Shown: piece after piece, positions 1 through 8,634 of the stretch
Layout of the letters: each line of letters opens with the position of its first letter
Numbering within the stretch: position 1 is the first letter of the stretch
Assembly (NCBI RefSeq): GCF_003991195.1
Contig: NZ_RCWL01000001.1
Coordinates: 372,001-436,000 of the forward strand
Direction of reading: 5' to 3'
Source of the DNA: Gynurincola endophyticus
GTDB taxonomy: Bacteria > Bacteroidota > Bacteroidia > Chitinophagales > Chitinophagaceae
DNA length: 64,000 nt
Translations under genes and position numbers: made by a program
The notes under the pieces: generated by a model
The model's input: only the letters and a program-made list of their open reading frames with translations
Told to the model about the DNA's origin: nothing
Database searches by the model: none

Positions 1-1206
1 CAGTTTAAACAAAGAGACTTCTCAGCCAGAATATTCAGATACAACAGATCTCCGCAAGCAGGTTTTGATGAATCAATCCTTACGCAGAATATCAATGAGA
101 TCTTCAGTAAATCGAATATGCATGCTAACGGATTGGCATTAGAGGAAATTACCAATAATACCGATAGTTATGATGCGCAAACTCAGTTATTAGCTGCTTA
201 CGGTATGGTTGATAATAAAGTAACAGACAGATTAAAACTGGTTTGGGGTATTCGTGCTGAATACTTTGATTCGAAAGTAAATACATTTGATTTTTCGGGA
301 TCTGCCAGAACAGTTCCAAGAAATTATGTAGATATCCTGCCTTCGTTGAACCTTACTTATGAGTTGACGTCTATCTCGAATCTGAGATTTGCAGCCAGCA
401 GAACAGTAGGCAGACCAGAATTGCGTGAAATGGCGAACTTCTCTTTCTATGATTTCGTAAGAAACTTACAGGTTAGAGGTCGTTTTGATGTAGAGAGAAG
501 CCAACATACAAATATTGATTTGCGTTACGAAGTATATCCTAATAATGGTGAAGTATTCTCTATAACAGCATTCTACAAACACTTCAAAAATCCTATAGAA
601 CTTAGAGTTGATCCGGGTTCTCCTTCTTTGAACCCTATTCTTGAATATTATAATGCGAATGCAGCAACAAGTTTTGGTTTAGAAGCGGAAGTTAGAAAAC
701 GTTTAAGCTTTTTAGGTGATGCTGCGTGGTTAGATGATATAACCGTATTTGCAAATGCTGCAGTTATTAAATCAAAAGTTGATATAGAAGGAATTGATAT
801 GGCGTATGCAGATGCTGATCGCCCGATGCAGGGGCAATCTCCATACCTGATTAATACCGGTTTTGTTTATTCTCATCCTACCAGCGGATGGAGTTTCAGT
901 GGTATGTTGAATAGAATCGGACACAGGGTTGAAGCAGTTGGTAATGACCCGAAAGGCTTCCCGGATATTTATGAAAACGGTAGAACATTGATTGATCTGC
1001 AGTTGTCAAAAAGAATCCTGAAAGATAAAGGAGAATTGAAAGTGAATGTATCTGATTTGTTGAATCAATCATTTGTATTCTATCAGAACTACAGAACAGA
1101 TACAGACAAGATTTCTAAAAGATCTTACAAAGAAAGTGAAGATAGAATCTGGATGAGTTATAAAGTCGGTTCTTCGTTAGGGTTGTCGTTCACTTATCAA
1201 TTTTAG
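1..1206 (+). CDS. TonB-dependent receptor, C-terminal part (5' end outside window)
   Basis: This is the last 401 residues of an outer-membrane beta-barrel receptor that would take up a ligand with energy from TonB-ExbBD. The reading frame is open from base 1, so the ATG at 118 is internal and the plug domain lies upstream. The visible part has alternating aromatic beta-strands typical of the barrel and ends in ...SFTYQF, with the terminal aromatic residue used for Bam-dependent insertion. No SusD homologue follows; two lipoproteins do. The substrate cannot be told from the sequence. Confidence 0.88.
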   Translation, partial: QFKQRDFSARIFRYNRSPQAGFDESILTQNINEIFSKSNMHANGLALEEITNNTDSYDAQTQLLAAYGMVDNKVTDRLKLVWGIRAEYFDSKVNTFDFSGSARTVPRNYVDILPSLNLTYELTSISNLRFAASRTVGRPELREMANFSFYDFVRNLQVRGRFDVERSQHTNIDLRYEVYPNNGEVFSITAFYKHFKNPIELRVDPGSPSLNPILEYYNANAATSFGLEAEVRKRLSFLGDAAWLDDITVFANAAVIKSKVDIEGIDMAYADADRPMQGQSPYLINTGFVYSHPTSGWSFSGMLNRIGHRVEAVGNDPKGFPDIYENGRTLIDLQLSKRILKDKGELKVNVSDLLNQSFVFYQNYRTDTDKISKRSYKESEDRIWMSYKVGSSLGLSFTYQF

Positions 1207-1284
1207 TTTACAATTTGTTCACGTTAGTTTCATATACAGATCATAATAAAAATTGAATTTCGTTCATCTTAAAAAAACATTAAC

Positions 1285-2619
1285 ATGATCTTCTCGAAAA
1301 AAACATTGTACTCATTAATGCTGTTAGCTGTTGCTTTTAATGCATGTAGTAAATCTGATGATGATGATGACGATGATACTACTCCGGTAAACACTACAAT
1401 TCAAGGTACTGTTACAAGTGATATCACTTTAACTGCAGATAAAAAATGGACCTTAAAAGGTTATGTTTATGTTGCTGACGGTGCTACCATCAGAATTGAA
1501 CCGGGTACGGTAATCGTTGGTTCAACTGAAGAAAAAGCTGCATTATGTGTTGAAAGAGGTGGTAAATTAATTGCTGAAGGAACTGCTGATAAGCCAATCG
1601 TATTTACTTCAGGTCAACCTGCCGGACAACGTGCTCCTGGTGATTGGGGTGGTGTTGTTTTATTAGGTAAAGCTCCTACAAACAGAACTGCAACACCAAC
1701 TATTGAAGGTGGTTTAGATAGATCATATGGTGGTACGAATGCTGCTGATAACTCAGGTATTCTGAAATATGTAAGAATTGAGTTTGCCGGTATCGCTGCT
1801 TTCGCAGGTTCTGAAATCAACGGTTTAACTTTAGGTGGCGTTGGTACAGGCACTGTTCTTGAAAATATTCAGATCTCTTTCGGTAACGATGATGGTTTTG
1901 AATTCTTCGGTGGTACTGTAAACGCAAAAAGATTAATTTCTTATGCAACTTCTGATGATGATTTCGATTTCGATTTAGGTTATATCGGAAACATTCAATA
2001 TGGTATTGCATTGAAAGATCCTAATACAGTAGATAACGGTGATGATAACAACGGTATCGAAAGTGATAACGACGGTTCTGGTACAACAGCAACTCCGTAC
2101 ACTCGTGCAGTATTGTCTAATTTTACTTTCGTAGGACCAAACAATGCTTCTACTAATGTTAGACATAAATACGGTAACCGTTTCAGAAGAGCTTCTCGCT
2201 TTGTGTTGAAAAACTCAATCATTATGGGTTATCAACAAGCTGGTATCTCTTTAGAATCAAACTTAACTGCAGAAGCTTATAAAGATGGTTCTTCTATCTT
2301 CGCTAACAACCTGGTACACGCAATTGCAAATCCTTATTTAAGCCAGGCTGAAAGTATTATCACTTCTGCTGATTTCAAAACTAAAGCTGAAGCAGACGGT
2401 TGTATCACTTATGCTACAGCAGCTGAAATCGGTTTAACTGATCCGTTTAACTTAACTGCTCCTAAATTTGCTCCTGCTACAGGTTCTCCTGCATTATCAG
2501 GTGCTGATTTCGCCGGGTTACCTGCTTTCTTCCAAACTGAAACTTTCAGAGGTGCGGTAGGTGCTCAGAACTGGTTAGATAAATGGACTAGCTTCACTCC
2601 GAAAACAAACGTTTATTAA
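1285..2619 (+). CDS. Probable surface lipoprotein, beta-helix-like, partner of the upstream receptor
   Basis: A 444-residue protein with a lipoprotein signal peptide (lipobox ending at Cys21). Ser-24 and a run of seven Asp (25-31) follow, resembling the acidic lipoprotein export signal that sends Bacteroidota lipoproteins to the cell surface. The body is rich in Gly, Asn, Ile and Val with repeated short strands, as in right-handed beta-helix proteins, but I name no family with certainty. It starts 78 bases after the receptor, so the two probably work together. The Asp run is encoded by a GAT/GAC trinucleotide tract at about 1357-1377. Function unknown. Confidence 0.75.
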   Translation: MIFSKKTLYSLMLLAVAFNACSKSDDDDDDDTTPVNTTIQGTVTSDITLTADKKWTLKGYVYVADGATIRIEPGTVIVGSTEEKAALCVERGGKLIAEGTADKPIVFTSGQPAGQRAPGDWGGVVLLGKAPTNRTATPTIEGGLDRSYGGTNAADNSGILKYVRIEFAGIAAFAGSEINGLTLGGVGTGTVLENIQISFGNDDGFEFFGGTVNAKRLISYATSDDDFDFDLGYIGNIQYGIALKDPNTVDNGDDNNGIESDNDGSGTTATPYTRAVLSNFTFVGPNNASTNVRHKYGNRFRRASRFVLKNSIIMGYQQAGISLESNLTAEAYKDGSSIFANNLVHAIANPYLSQAESIITSADFKTKAEADGCITYATAAEIGLTDPFNLTAPKFAPATGSPALSGADFAGLPAFFQTETFRGAVGAQNWLDKWTSFTPKTNVY

Positions 2620-2627
2620 TTCCTTCC

Positions 2628-3053
2628 ATGAAGAAATTTTTAATGATATTATGTTTAGGGATTGTTCTTTATTCACTGGTTGGATGTAAGAACAATCCTA
2701 AAACACCTGCTATCACTCCGACAGCAGACTGGAAAGAAATTATTATTGATAGTGTGGAAGTATTACACTTCCCGGATTATCTGGAACAGAAAGAATATCA
2801 ACATCAATTTGTAGTTGATGCAGCTCTTTCCCAACAAATCAATCAGAATATTCATACGGATACTGTTTCGTTGAATATCGACGCTTATCAATACAAGATA
2901 TACTTGTTCTCAAAAGGTGAGCCCTTCAAAACCCTTTATATTTCTACAAAACACGGAGAAGAGTTTCTTAGTTATGTAGTAAATGGGAAAAGAATCTATC
3001 ACCCGCTAAGCGAACAAATCAAACTTGCTTTACAGGAGTTCACGGGAGTTTAA
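2628..3053 (+). CDS. Small hypothetical lipoprotein
   Basis: A 141-residue protein that I do not recognise. It begins with a lysine-rich, hydrophobic signal sequence and a lipobox (SLVGC, Cys20), so it should be a periplasmic or outer-membrane lipoprotein. It starts 8 bases after the preceding lipoprotein gene and ends just before a terminator, so it is the last gene of the receptor operon. No enzymatic motif is visible. Its position suggests an accessory role to the receptor, which is inference only. Confidence 0.7.
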   Translation: MKKFLMILCLGIVLYSLVGCKNNPKTPAITPTADWKEIIIDSVEVLHFPDYLEQKEYQHQFVVDAALSQQINQNIHTDTVSLNIDAYQYKIYLFSKGEPFKTLYISTKHGEEFLSYVVNGKRIYHPLSEQIKLALQEFTGV

Positions 3054-3059
3054 TCCCTT

Positions 3060-3088
3060 AACCATCTCTCTTCAGAGATGGTTTTTTT
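3060..3088 (+). terminator. Rho-independent terminator of receptor operon
   Basis: A perfect 10-bp stem (3060-3069 with 3074-3083) has a CTTC loop and runs into T residues. It begins 6 bases after the 141-residue lipoprotein stop. Confidence 0.85.
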
Positions 3089-3102
3089 ATAAATTTTTGT
3101 CT

Positions 3103-3151
3103 GCCCTTGCGCTGAATGGTATTGATTACCGCCACTGCGCAAGGGCTTTTT
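3103..3151 (+). terminator. Second hairpin with T-run, possible terminator
   Basis: A perfect 10-bp GC-rich stem (GCCCTTGCGC at 3103-3112 with its complement at 3137-3146) encloses a 24-base loop and is followed by TTTTT. It lies 15 bases after the first terminator and about 100 bases before the DUF5690 gene. It could be a backup terminator or the end of a short transcript. Confidence 0.5.
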
Positions 3152-3251
3152 GTTATATATACAGTCAGCAATCTTTTAAGGTGAAAGGAGAGATAAAATT
3201 AAAAATCATTATATTTATAGCACCCAACCAGAACCTTAAAAAAATACTGAC

Positions 3252-4529
3252 TTGCCAACCAGCACTGTATCCAAGAAGTTTTCCCGCCAACAATTGTTGG
3301 TGGCTATCGCCGCTGCCGTAGTAGCCTTTTTAACTTATACTTCCATCTTTGCCTATCGCAAACCCTTTACTGTTGCCACTTTTGAGGGTATCAGCTTCTG
3401 GGGTGTTAAGTACCAGGTTTTACTGATTATCAGTCAGGTGGTAGGATACATGATCAGTAAGTTTTACGGTATTAAATTCATTTCTGAACTCGGCCGTCTC
3501 GGAAGATGGAAATCTTCGGCAGTATTAATTGGTATTTCGTGGCTGGCAATGTTGATTTTTGCCATCTTACCTGCACCCTGGGGAATGCTCTGTTTGTTTG
3601 TAAATGGTTTTTGTCTGGGCTTTATGTGGGGAATTATTTTCAGTTATGTTGAAGGACGGAGAGCTACTGACTTTATTGGAACCTCACTGGCTGTGAGCTT
3701 CATTTTTGCAGGTGGTTTTACCCGTTCCGTAGCAGTATATCTGCGCGATCATTTTCACGTTGCCGAGCAATGGCTTGCTTTCGCTACCGGGCTGGTTTTT
3801 GCCTTACCGCTGATTGTATTTATGTACCTGCTCGAAAAAATACCTGCTCCCGATGAAGATGATGTAGCAGAACGCACCGAGCGTTTGCCTATGAATAAAG
3901 AAGACCGGCTTCGTTTTATGCGTACTTTCGGATTGGGGGTATTGGCTGTTGTATTAACTTACCTCTTTCTCACTATCATGAGAGATATCCGTGACAATTT
4001 TATGGCTAATATCTGGAACGAGCTGGGGTATGGACAGAATGCTGCCATCTTCACCCGAACCGAAACCATCACTTCTATTATTGTATTAATAATGATGAGC
4101 CTCGTAGTGCTCATCCGTAAAAATATTCTCGCCCTTAATATCGTTCACATATTAATATTTATCGGATTTGCATTGGCAGGACTTTCCTCTTTATTTTTCT
4201 TCAGCGGCCAGTTAGACGGTGCCATGTGGATGCAACTAACCGGGCTTGGTTTATACATGGGGTATATTCCGTTTAACTGTATTTTCTTTGATCGTTTAAT
4301 CGCAACTTTTAAAGTGCACGGAAACGTAGGTTTTCTTATTTATACGGTAGATGCATGGGGATACCTGGGAAGCATCATTGTAATGCTTTGGAAAGAGTTT
4401 TCCGATGTAGAGGTTTCGTGGTTAGAGTTCTTCCCGATCTGTGTAATGATCTTTACTACAATCGGTCTGGTAGGTACATTATTCAGTGGCTTCTATTTCA
4501 GCAAAAAATACAAAACACTTAAATCTTAA
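3252..4529 (+). CDS. DUF5690 family MFS-like transporter
   Basis: A 425-residue polytopic inner-membrane protein with about 12 hydrophobic segments and a charged central loop (about residues 195-215). The N-terminal pattern and repeated Gly-rich helices match the MFS-like DUF5690 family common in Bacteroidota; the substrate is unknown. The start is TTG: an in-frame TAA lies 15 bases upstream and the first internal ATG is far inside the membrane domain. It converges on the histidine kinase gene with 10 bases between the stops. Confidence 0.78.
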   Translation: MPTSTVSKKFSRQQLLVAIAAAVVAFLTYTSIFAYRKPFTVATFEGISFWGVKYQVLLIISQVVGYMISKFYGIKFISELGRLGRWKSSAVLIGISWLAMLIFAILPAPWGMLCLFVNGFCLGFMWGIIFSYVEGRRATDFIGTSLAVSFIFAGGFTRSVAVYLRDHFHVAEQWLAFATGLVFALPLIVFMYLLEKIPAPDEDDVAERTERLPMNKEDRLRFMRTFGLGVLAVVLTYLFLTIMRDIRDNFMANIWNELGYGQNAAIFTRTETITSIIVLIMMSLVVLIRKNILALNIVHILIFIGFALAGLSSLFFFSGQLDGAMWMQLTGLGLYMGYIPFNCIFFDRLIATFKVHGNVGFLIYTVDAWGYLGSIIVMLWKEFSDVEVSWLEFFPICVMIFTTIGLVGTLFSGFYFSKKYKTLKS

Positions 4530-4539
4530 TTAATAGTTG

Positions 4540-5586
4540 TTATTCGGCCGTAGATAATGAGAATCCGATCGTGGTTCCGATATCTACTCTGCTTCTTGCA
4601 TGAATACTATGACCGTGGGCTTCGATGATGTGTTTACAAATTGCTAATCCTAAACCGGAGCCTCCGATTTCTCTGCTTCTCGCACTGTCGGTTCTGAAAA
4701 AACGTTCGAAAATCCTTTGAAGGTTTTGCTGTTCAATACCAAATCCGTCATCACTGATTTCGATCAATACATTATCATCATCTGTTTTATAAAAACTGGC
4801 AGTGATATGGCCTTTCTCTTTACCATATTTAGTGGCGTTTTCGATAATGTTAATCAATACCTGTTTGATTTTTTCTTTATCAGCATACACCTGTATCGGA
4901 TGCTCACAACCTTTCTTAATTCCGGTTTTGATTTGTTTAGAGTGTATGTGAATTGATAAAAGATCAAAGATTTCTTTTACAAGATCCTGAATAATGAAGT
5001 ATTGTTTGTTAAGTGGTAATTGTCCCATTTCTAATCGTGAAATCTGGTCAAGGTCATTCACCAGATCTACCAACCTGTCAACATTCTTATTGGTATTCTC
5101 TAAAAATCGTTGGGCAATTTTTTCATTGTCAAGAGCACCGTCCAGTAAACTGTCAACATACCCCTGAATAGCGAAAATGGGCGTTTTTAATTCGTGGGAT
5201 AAGTTTTGCAGAAACTCTTTCCGGTACCTTTCATTCTCCAGTAGTGCACGGTATTCAAGAGAAAACCTTTCACTCCATTCTTCAACGTCTTTACGTACAT
5301 CATCAACTGTTTTTTGAGGAAGCAGGTATTTGAAATACATTTCTTCTTTTTTGGTTGATTTTGTTTGCTGAATCAGCTTATAAATCAATTTGATTTTTCT
5401 GTTTACGTATTTATCAACCAAAAAATGAATAATATAATAACCAGCTCCAAAAACAATTACTAACGAAATAAGAAAGTATAGTAGTTTGAGGGATACAAGA
5501 TAAAATCCGATTGCAACAGGGAGCGCAATAGAGATCGCACACAGCGCCGAGAGCTGTTGCGTGGTTAAATTTTTAGTTCCAGGCAT
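4540..5586 (-). CDS. PhoR-like sensor histidine kinase
   Basis: A 348-residue membrane kinase. Two membrane helices lie within residues 12-55, followed by a HisKA domain with the phospho-acceptor His131 in LSHELKTP and a HATPase domain showing N-box (NIIENATKYG), G1 (DDGFG), F-box (FERFFR) and G2 (GGSGLGLA) motifs. There is no large periplasmic sensor domain, so it may sense the membrane or a partner. It starts 22 bases after the response regulator gene on the same strand, so they form a two-component operon. PhoR-like by architecture; the signal is not visible. Confidence 0.9.
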   Translation of the reverse strand: MPGTKNLTTQQLSALCAISIALPVAIGFYLVSLKLLYFLISLVIVFGAGYYIIHFLVDKYVNRKIKLIYKLIQQTKSTKKEEMYFKYLLPQKTVDDVRKDVEEWSERFSLEYRALLENERYRKEFLQNLSHELKTPIFAIQGYVDSLLDGALDNEKIAQRFLENTNKNVDRLVDLVNDLDQISRLEMGQLPLNKQYFIIQDLVKEIFDLLSIHIHSKQIKTGIKKGCEHPIQVYADKEKIKQVLINIIENATKYGKEKGHITASFYKTDDDNVLIEISDDGFGIEQQNLQRIFERFFRTDSARSREIGGSGLGLAICKHIIEAHGHSIHARSRVDIGTTIGFSLSTAE

Positions 5587-5608
5587 CTGGCAAAGAAAAT
5601 TAAAAAAG

Positions 5609-6295
5609 CTAGAACTGGAATTTGTATCCTACACCTTTAACAGTGGTAATACAATCAATACCTAACTTTTGTCTGATTTTTCGAATGTGAACATCGATTG
5701 TTCTGTCTCCTACAATTACATCATTACCCCAAATCTGATGCAGTATTTCGTTTCTGAGAAACACTCTGCCAGGTTTAGTAGCTAATAAATGTAAAAGTTC
5801 AAACTCTTTCTTTGCTAAAATTATGTGATTCCCGTCAACTTTAACCTCGTAATTTTCGGGATTGATAGTGATGTTCTGAATCTGTAAAACACCGGCGCTA
5901 TCATCTTCGTTGTTTTGTACCCGGCGGAATAATGCATTTACTCTTGAAACCAATACTTTAGGACTGATCGGTTTACTGATGTAATCATCACCGCCCATTT
6001 CCAAGCCTTCAATGTGAGTAGTTTCGTCGCTTAACGCGGTAAGAAAGATGATAAGAGTGTTTTCAAATGCGGGTAAAGATCTGAGGATTTCACAAACCTG
6101 TGTTCCTGATTTCTTTGGCATCATAATATCCAGTATAATGAGGTCTGGCTGGAATTGTTTGGCTATTGTCAGTGCTTCTTCCCCATCTTTTGCCGTTTCA
6201 ACACTGTATCCGTTTTTTTCCAGATTATATTGGATGATTTCACGGATATCTGCCTCGTCGTCTGCGATCAATATTTTTTTTCCTTTGAAATCCAT
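5609..6295 (-). CDS. PhoB/OmpR-family response regulator
   Basis: A 228-residue transcription factor. It has a receiver domain (about 1-120) with the acidic pocket ADDE near residue 12, phospho-acceptor Asp56 in LILDIMMP and conserved Lys in SKPIS, then a winged-helix DNA-binding domain ending in VKGVGYKF. It is the first gene of the operon with the histidine kinase, which should phosphorylate it. A -7 box (TATTTTTG on the minus strand) sits at 6313-6320, with a TTTG -33 element at 6344-6347. Confidence 0.92.
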   Translation of the reverse strand: MDFKGKKILIADDEADIREIIQYNLEKNGYSVETAKDGEEALTIAKQFQPDLIILDIMMPKKSGTQVCEILRSLPAFENTLIIFLTALSDETTHIEGLEMGGDDYISKPISPKVLVSRVNALFRRVQNNEDDSAGVLQIQNITINPENYEVKVDGNHIILAKKEFELLHLLATKPGRVFLRNEILHQIWGNDVIVGDRTIDVHIRKIRQKLGIDCITTVKGVGYKFQF

Positions 6296-6312
6296 TTAAC
6301 ACAAAATTTACG

Positions 6313-6347
6313 CAAAAATAATTTTAAACCAAGTTAAGAATTACAAA
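6313..6347 (-). promoter_or_regulatory. Bacteroidota-type promoter of the two-component operon
   Basis: The minus strand carries TTTG (6344-6347) and TATTTTTG (6313-6320), matching the TTTG / TAnnTTTG promoter of Bacteroidota with a 23-base spacer. The response regulator ATG is at 6295. Confidence 0.55.
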
Positions 6348-6408
6348 AAGGGATTATGAAATTGTTAACTGATCAAAGCTTTAACGTAATTAAATCTCTT
6401 TTTGGTAG

Positions 6409-6416
6409 TATTTTTG
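6409..6416 (+). promoter_or_regulatory. -7 box before the caspase-like exported protein
   Basis: TATTTTTG matches TAnnTTTG and lies 19 bases before the ATG at 6436. I see no good -33 partner. Confidence 0.4.
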
Positions 6417-6435
6417 CTTAATTTGAGTGTTGATT

Positions 6436-8619
6436 ATGAAGAAATTTTTTAAGATTTTAGTGCTTTTGGTCCTTGCCTTTCAAAGCCTGTTAGCGCAGGA
6501 TGGTTTTTCTGTCGCAATGGAGCGTCAGCTATGGCATGATAATATTGATAAACAACAACAAAGAGCATTATCCAACGTTCCCCCGGTTGAATACGATACA
6601 GTTCGTTTTTACCTGATTGAAACAATAGATTCCCTTCAAAAAGATATTGAAATTAACAACTCTAATTCTTCACAGGCAAAAGTGAAAGAGTTACGTACTG
6701 TCGACTTTTTTCTGCAGGAGTTTAATAACAGAAAAGGACAAGCAGATTATCCGCCCCGCATGGCAAAAGAAGCTACCCTGAATTTTATAGAAGCGCTTAA
6801 ATATGAAAGACAAGGGCAGTCGATTGTTTCTGTAGTAGACAAAAGCTCGTATGGCGTTGCAGTTATTCTCTACGAATCTATGAAGCATTACATGGCTGAT
6901 AACCTGGGGGTACAATCTGCACCTGTAATTATCCTTCGTAAATACTGTGCCTTATATCCCGATCAGATTCTGCCTTCATTACGGAAAATGCCGAATGTGA
7001 CTTTTGCCGACAGTTTAATTGAAATAGCAGCTAAACGCGACCTGCGCAAGCTGTACGATTATGCGCAGGTGAGAGATCAGTTAGGAAATCGCATCCGTAA
7101 TCACACCAACCCTACCGTAAAAGCAGTTGCGCAGATGGCTGGTAGCAAAAGCGGACAAATGTATTTTCCGTTTCTGGATAACATCGTAAAAGGTAGAACG
7201 TCTATAGAAGAAATAGACGCTGTAAAAGATAACAACCGGGCTTATTACAAATTGATGGTCAATACCCGTATCGATTATATGGGAAGAATGTTTCCTCCTT
7301 ACAGAGATACTGCAGAGGAAATGAAAGCTTTAACAGATATGATGGCGCGTAAAGTGAAGGAAACTTTTGTGCGCGAAATCAACGCTTTGCATAATGTATC
7401 TAATCCCGCAGTCCGGTATAAAGTACTGGAAGGTTTATCCGCTCCTGAATTGTATTACATTGCTGTATTGAGTGAAGATGAAATTTATACTTCCAGTTAT
7501 GTGGAAGGTGTATATCCGCGCATTTTCCAGAGTATGAAAAATCCGCGTGGAGATAGTTTACTGATGAGTGTGCATGGAGATTATTTCAGAAAGTTTATTA
7601 AAATGGCTGCTGGGTATAATACGCTCGATAAGTTTTTGGCTACAATGGATAAGGAAAACGCCGAAACTTTAATGAAGTCGTTTGTAATCGGTTTAGAACG
7701 TGATAATTATAATCATGACCTGGAAGACGCAGTAGACGTTGCTGACTCTTACAGCAGCATCATGGATAAAAATAAATCATTGGCTGCCTTTGTGTTGAAT
7801 GAAGTAAGCGTGAACCACCTGAAAAATATTCAACAGCAAAATAAAAGAGGGATTGCTATTTACCGCTTATTGGAAACCCTGTTTAAATCGGCCGAAGAAA
7901 ACTCAAAAATCGACCTTTCTAAAGAGTTAGGAATTCCATCTGTATATACACAGGATTATAATGAACTCACAGACAAAGACGGAAAAGTGATTCAACAGGT
8001 TTTCTTTTACGGCGATGACGACAATGACGGCCAGTATTCTTATGCAAACTTTTTGGGGATGTTCAGAAATAAGGCCGGCTGGAAAATCACTGATAATAAC
8101 CCGAATTGGGTAACTATTACGAATACAACGGGTAAGCCGGTACAGATTTTTGCGAATAAACCGCTGTACGGACCGGATGACCCCGACGACAAAGCACAGG
8201 ACGCGCTAATAAAATATCTGGATGAAAACAATTTACAACCAACGGTTGTAATACATCGTGGACATAGCTACCATTTACCTTCAACTTTGAGAAAACTGGC
8301 GCCGACTGCAAAAATTGTAGTACTGGGATCGTGCGGAGGTTATAATAACCTGAACGAAGTACTGACGATTTGTAACGACGCTCATATTATTTCTTCAAAA
8401 CAAGTAGGAACAAAATTGGTGAACGAACCGATTATTGAAGCACTAAATAACCGATTTGTAGCCGGAAAGGCGGTTAACTGGCCTGCGATGTGGAAAGAAT
8501 TAGCTGCAAAAATAAAAGATGGTGACGCTAAAGAAAAATTTGAAGATTATATCCCGCCATACAAAAATTTAGGTGCAATTTTCATCAAAGCTTATCGTAC
8601 GGCGATGAATGAGGAATAG
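6436..8619 (+). CDS. Exported protein with possible clan CD (caspase-like) peptidase signature
   Basis: A 727-residue exported protein (signal peptide ending near LLAQ) whose family I do not recognise. The first 570 residues are mostly helical and charged. The C-terminal part has a hydrophobic strand followed by H607-R-G-H610, and 22 residues later a second strand ending in L-G-S-C633-G-G. This spacing resembles the His/Cys dyad of caspase-like (clan CD) peptidases such as the C11, C14 and CHAT families, but that is inference. Start: ATG 6436 is preferred to the upstream GTG at 6427. It precedes the ABC exporter gene by 15 bases. Confidence 0.65.
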   Translation: MKKFFKILVLLVLAFQSLLAQDGFSVAMERQLWHDNIDKQQQRALSNVPPVEYDTVRFYLIETIDSLQKDIEINNSNSSQAKVKELRTVDFFLQEFNNRKGQADYPPRMAKEATLNFIEALKYERQGQSIVSVVDKSSYGVAVILYESMKHYMADNLGVQSAPVIILRKYCALYPDQILPSLRKMPNVTFADSLIEIAAKRDLRKLYDYAQVRDQLGNRIRNHTNPTVKAVAQMAGSKSGQMYFPFLDNIVKGRTSIEEIDAVKDNNRAYYKLMVNTRIDYMGRMFPPYRDTAEEMKALTDMMARKVKETFVREINALHNVSNPAVRYKVLEGLSAPELYYIAVLSEDEIYTSSYVEGVYPRIFQSMKNPRGDSLLMSVHGDYFRKFIKMAAGYNTLDKFLATMDKENAETLMKSFVIGLERDNYNHDLEDAVDVADSYSSIMDKNKSLAAFVLNEVSVNHLKNIQQQNKRGIAIYRLLETLFKSAEENSKIDLSKELGIPSVYTQDYNELTDKDGKVIQQVFFYGDDDNDGQYSYANFLGMFRNKAGWKITDNNPNWVTITNTTGKPVQIFANKPLYGPDDPDDKAQDALIKYLDENNLQPTVVIHRGHSYHLPSTLRKLAPTAKIVVLGSCGGYNNLNEVLTICNDAHIISSKQVGTKLVNEPIIEALNNRFVAGKAVNWPAMWKELAAKIKDGDAKEKFEDYIPPYKNLGAIFIKAYRTAMNEE

Positions 8620-8627
8620 TATCTTTG
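8620..8627 (+). promoter_or_regulatory. -7 box next to ABC exporter start
   Basis: TATCTTTG matches TAnnTTTG, and its last base is 8 bases before the A of the ATG at 8635. Transcription from here would give a leaderless or nearly leaderless mRNA. Confidence 0.5.
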
Positions 8628-8634
8628 CAAACGC

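Noticed and set aside
1357-1377. GAT repeat as a phase-variable switch
   Set aside because: The unit is three bases, so slippage would only change the Asp count and not the frame.
3025-3321. Open frame of 98 codons across the receptor terminators
   Set aside because: It overlaps a terminator, a second hairpin and two genes, and its translation is not protein-like.
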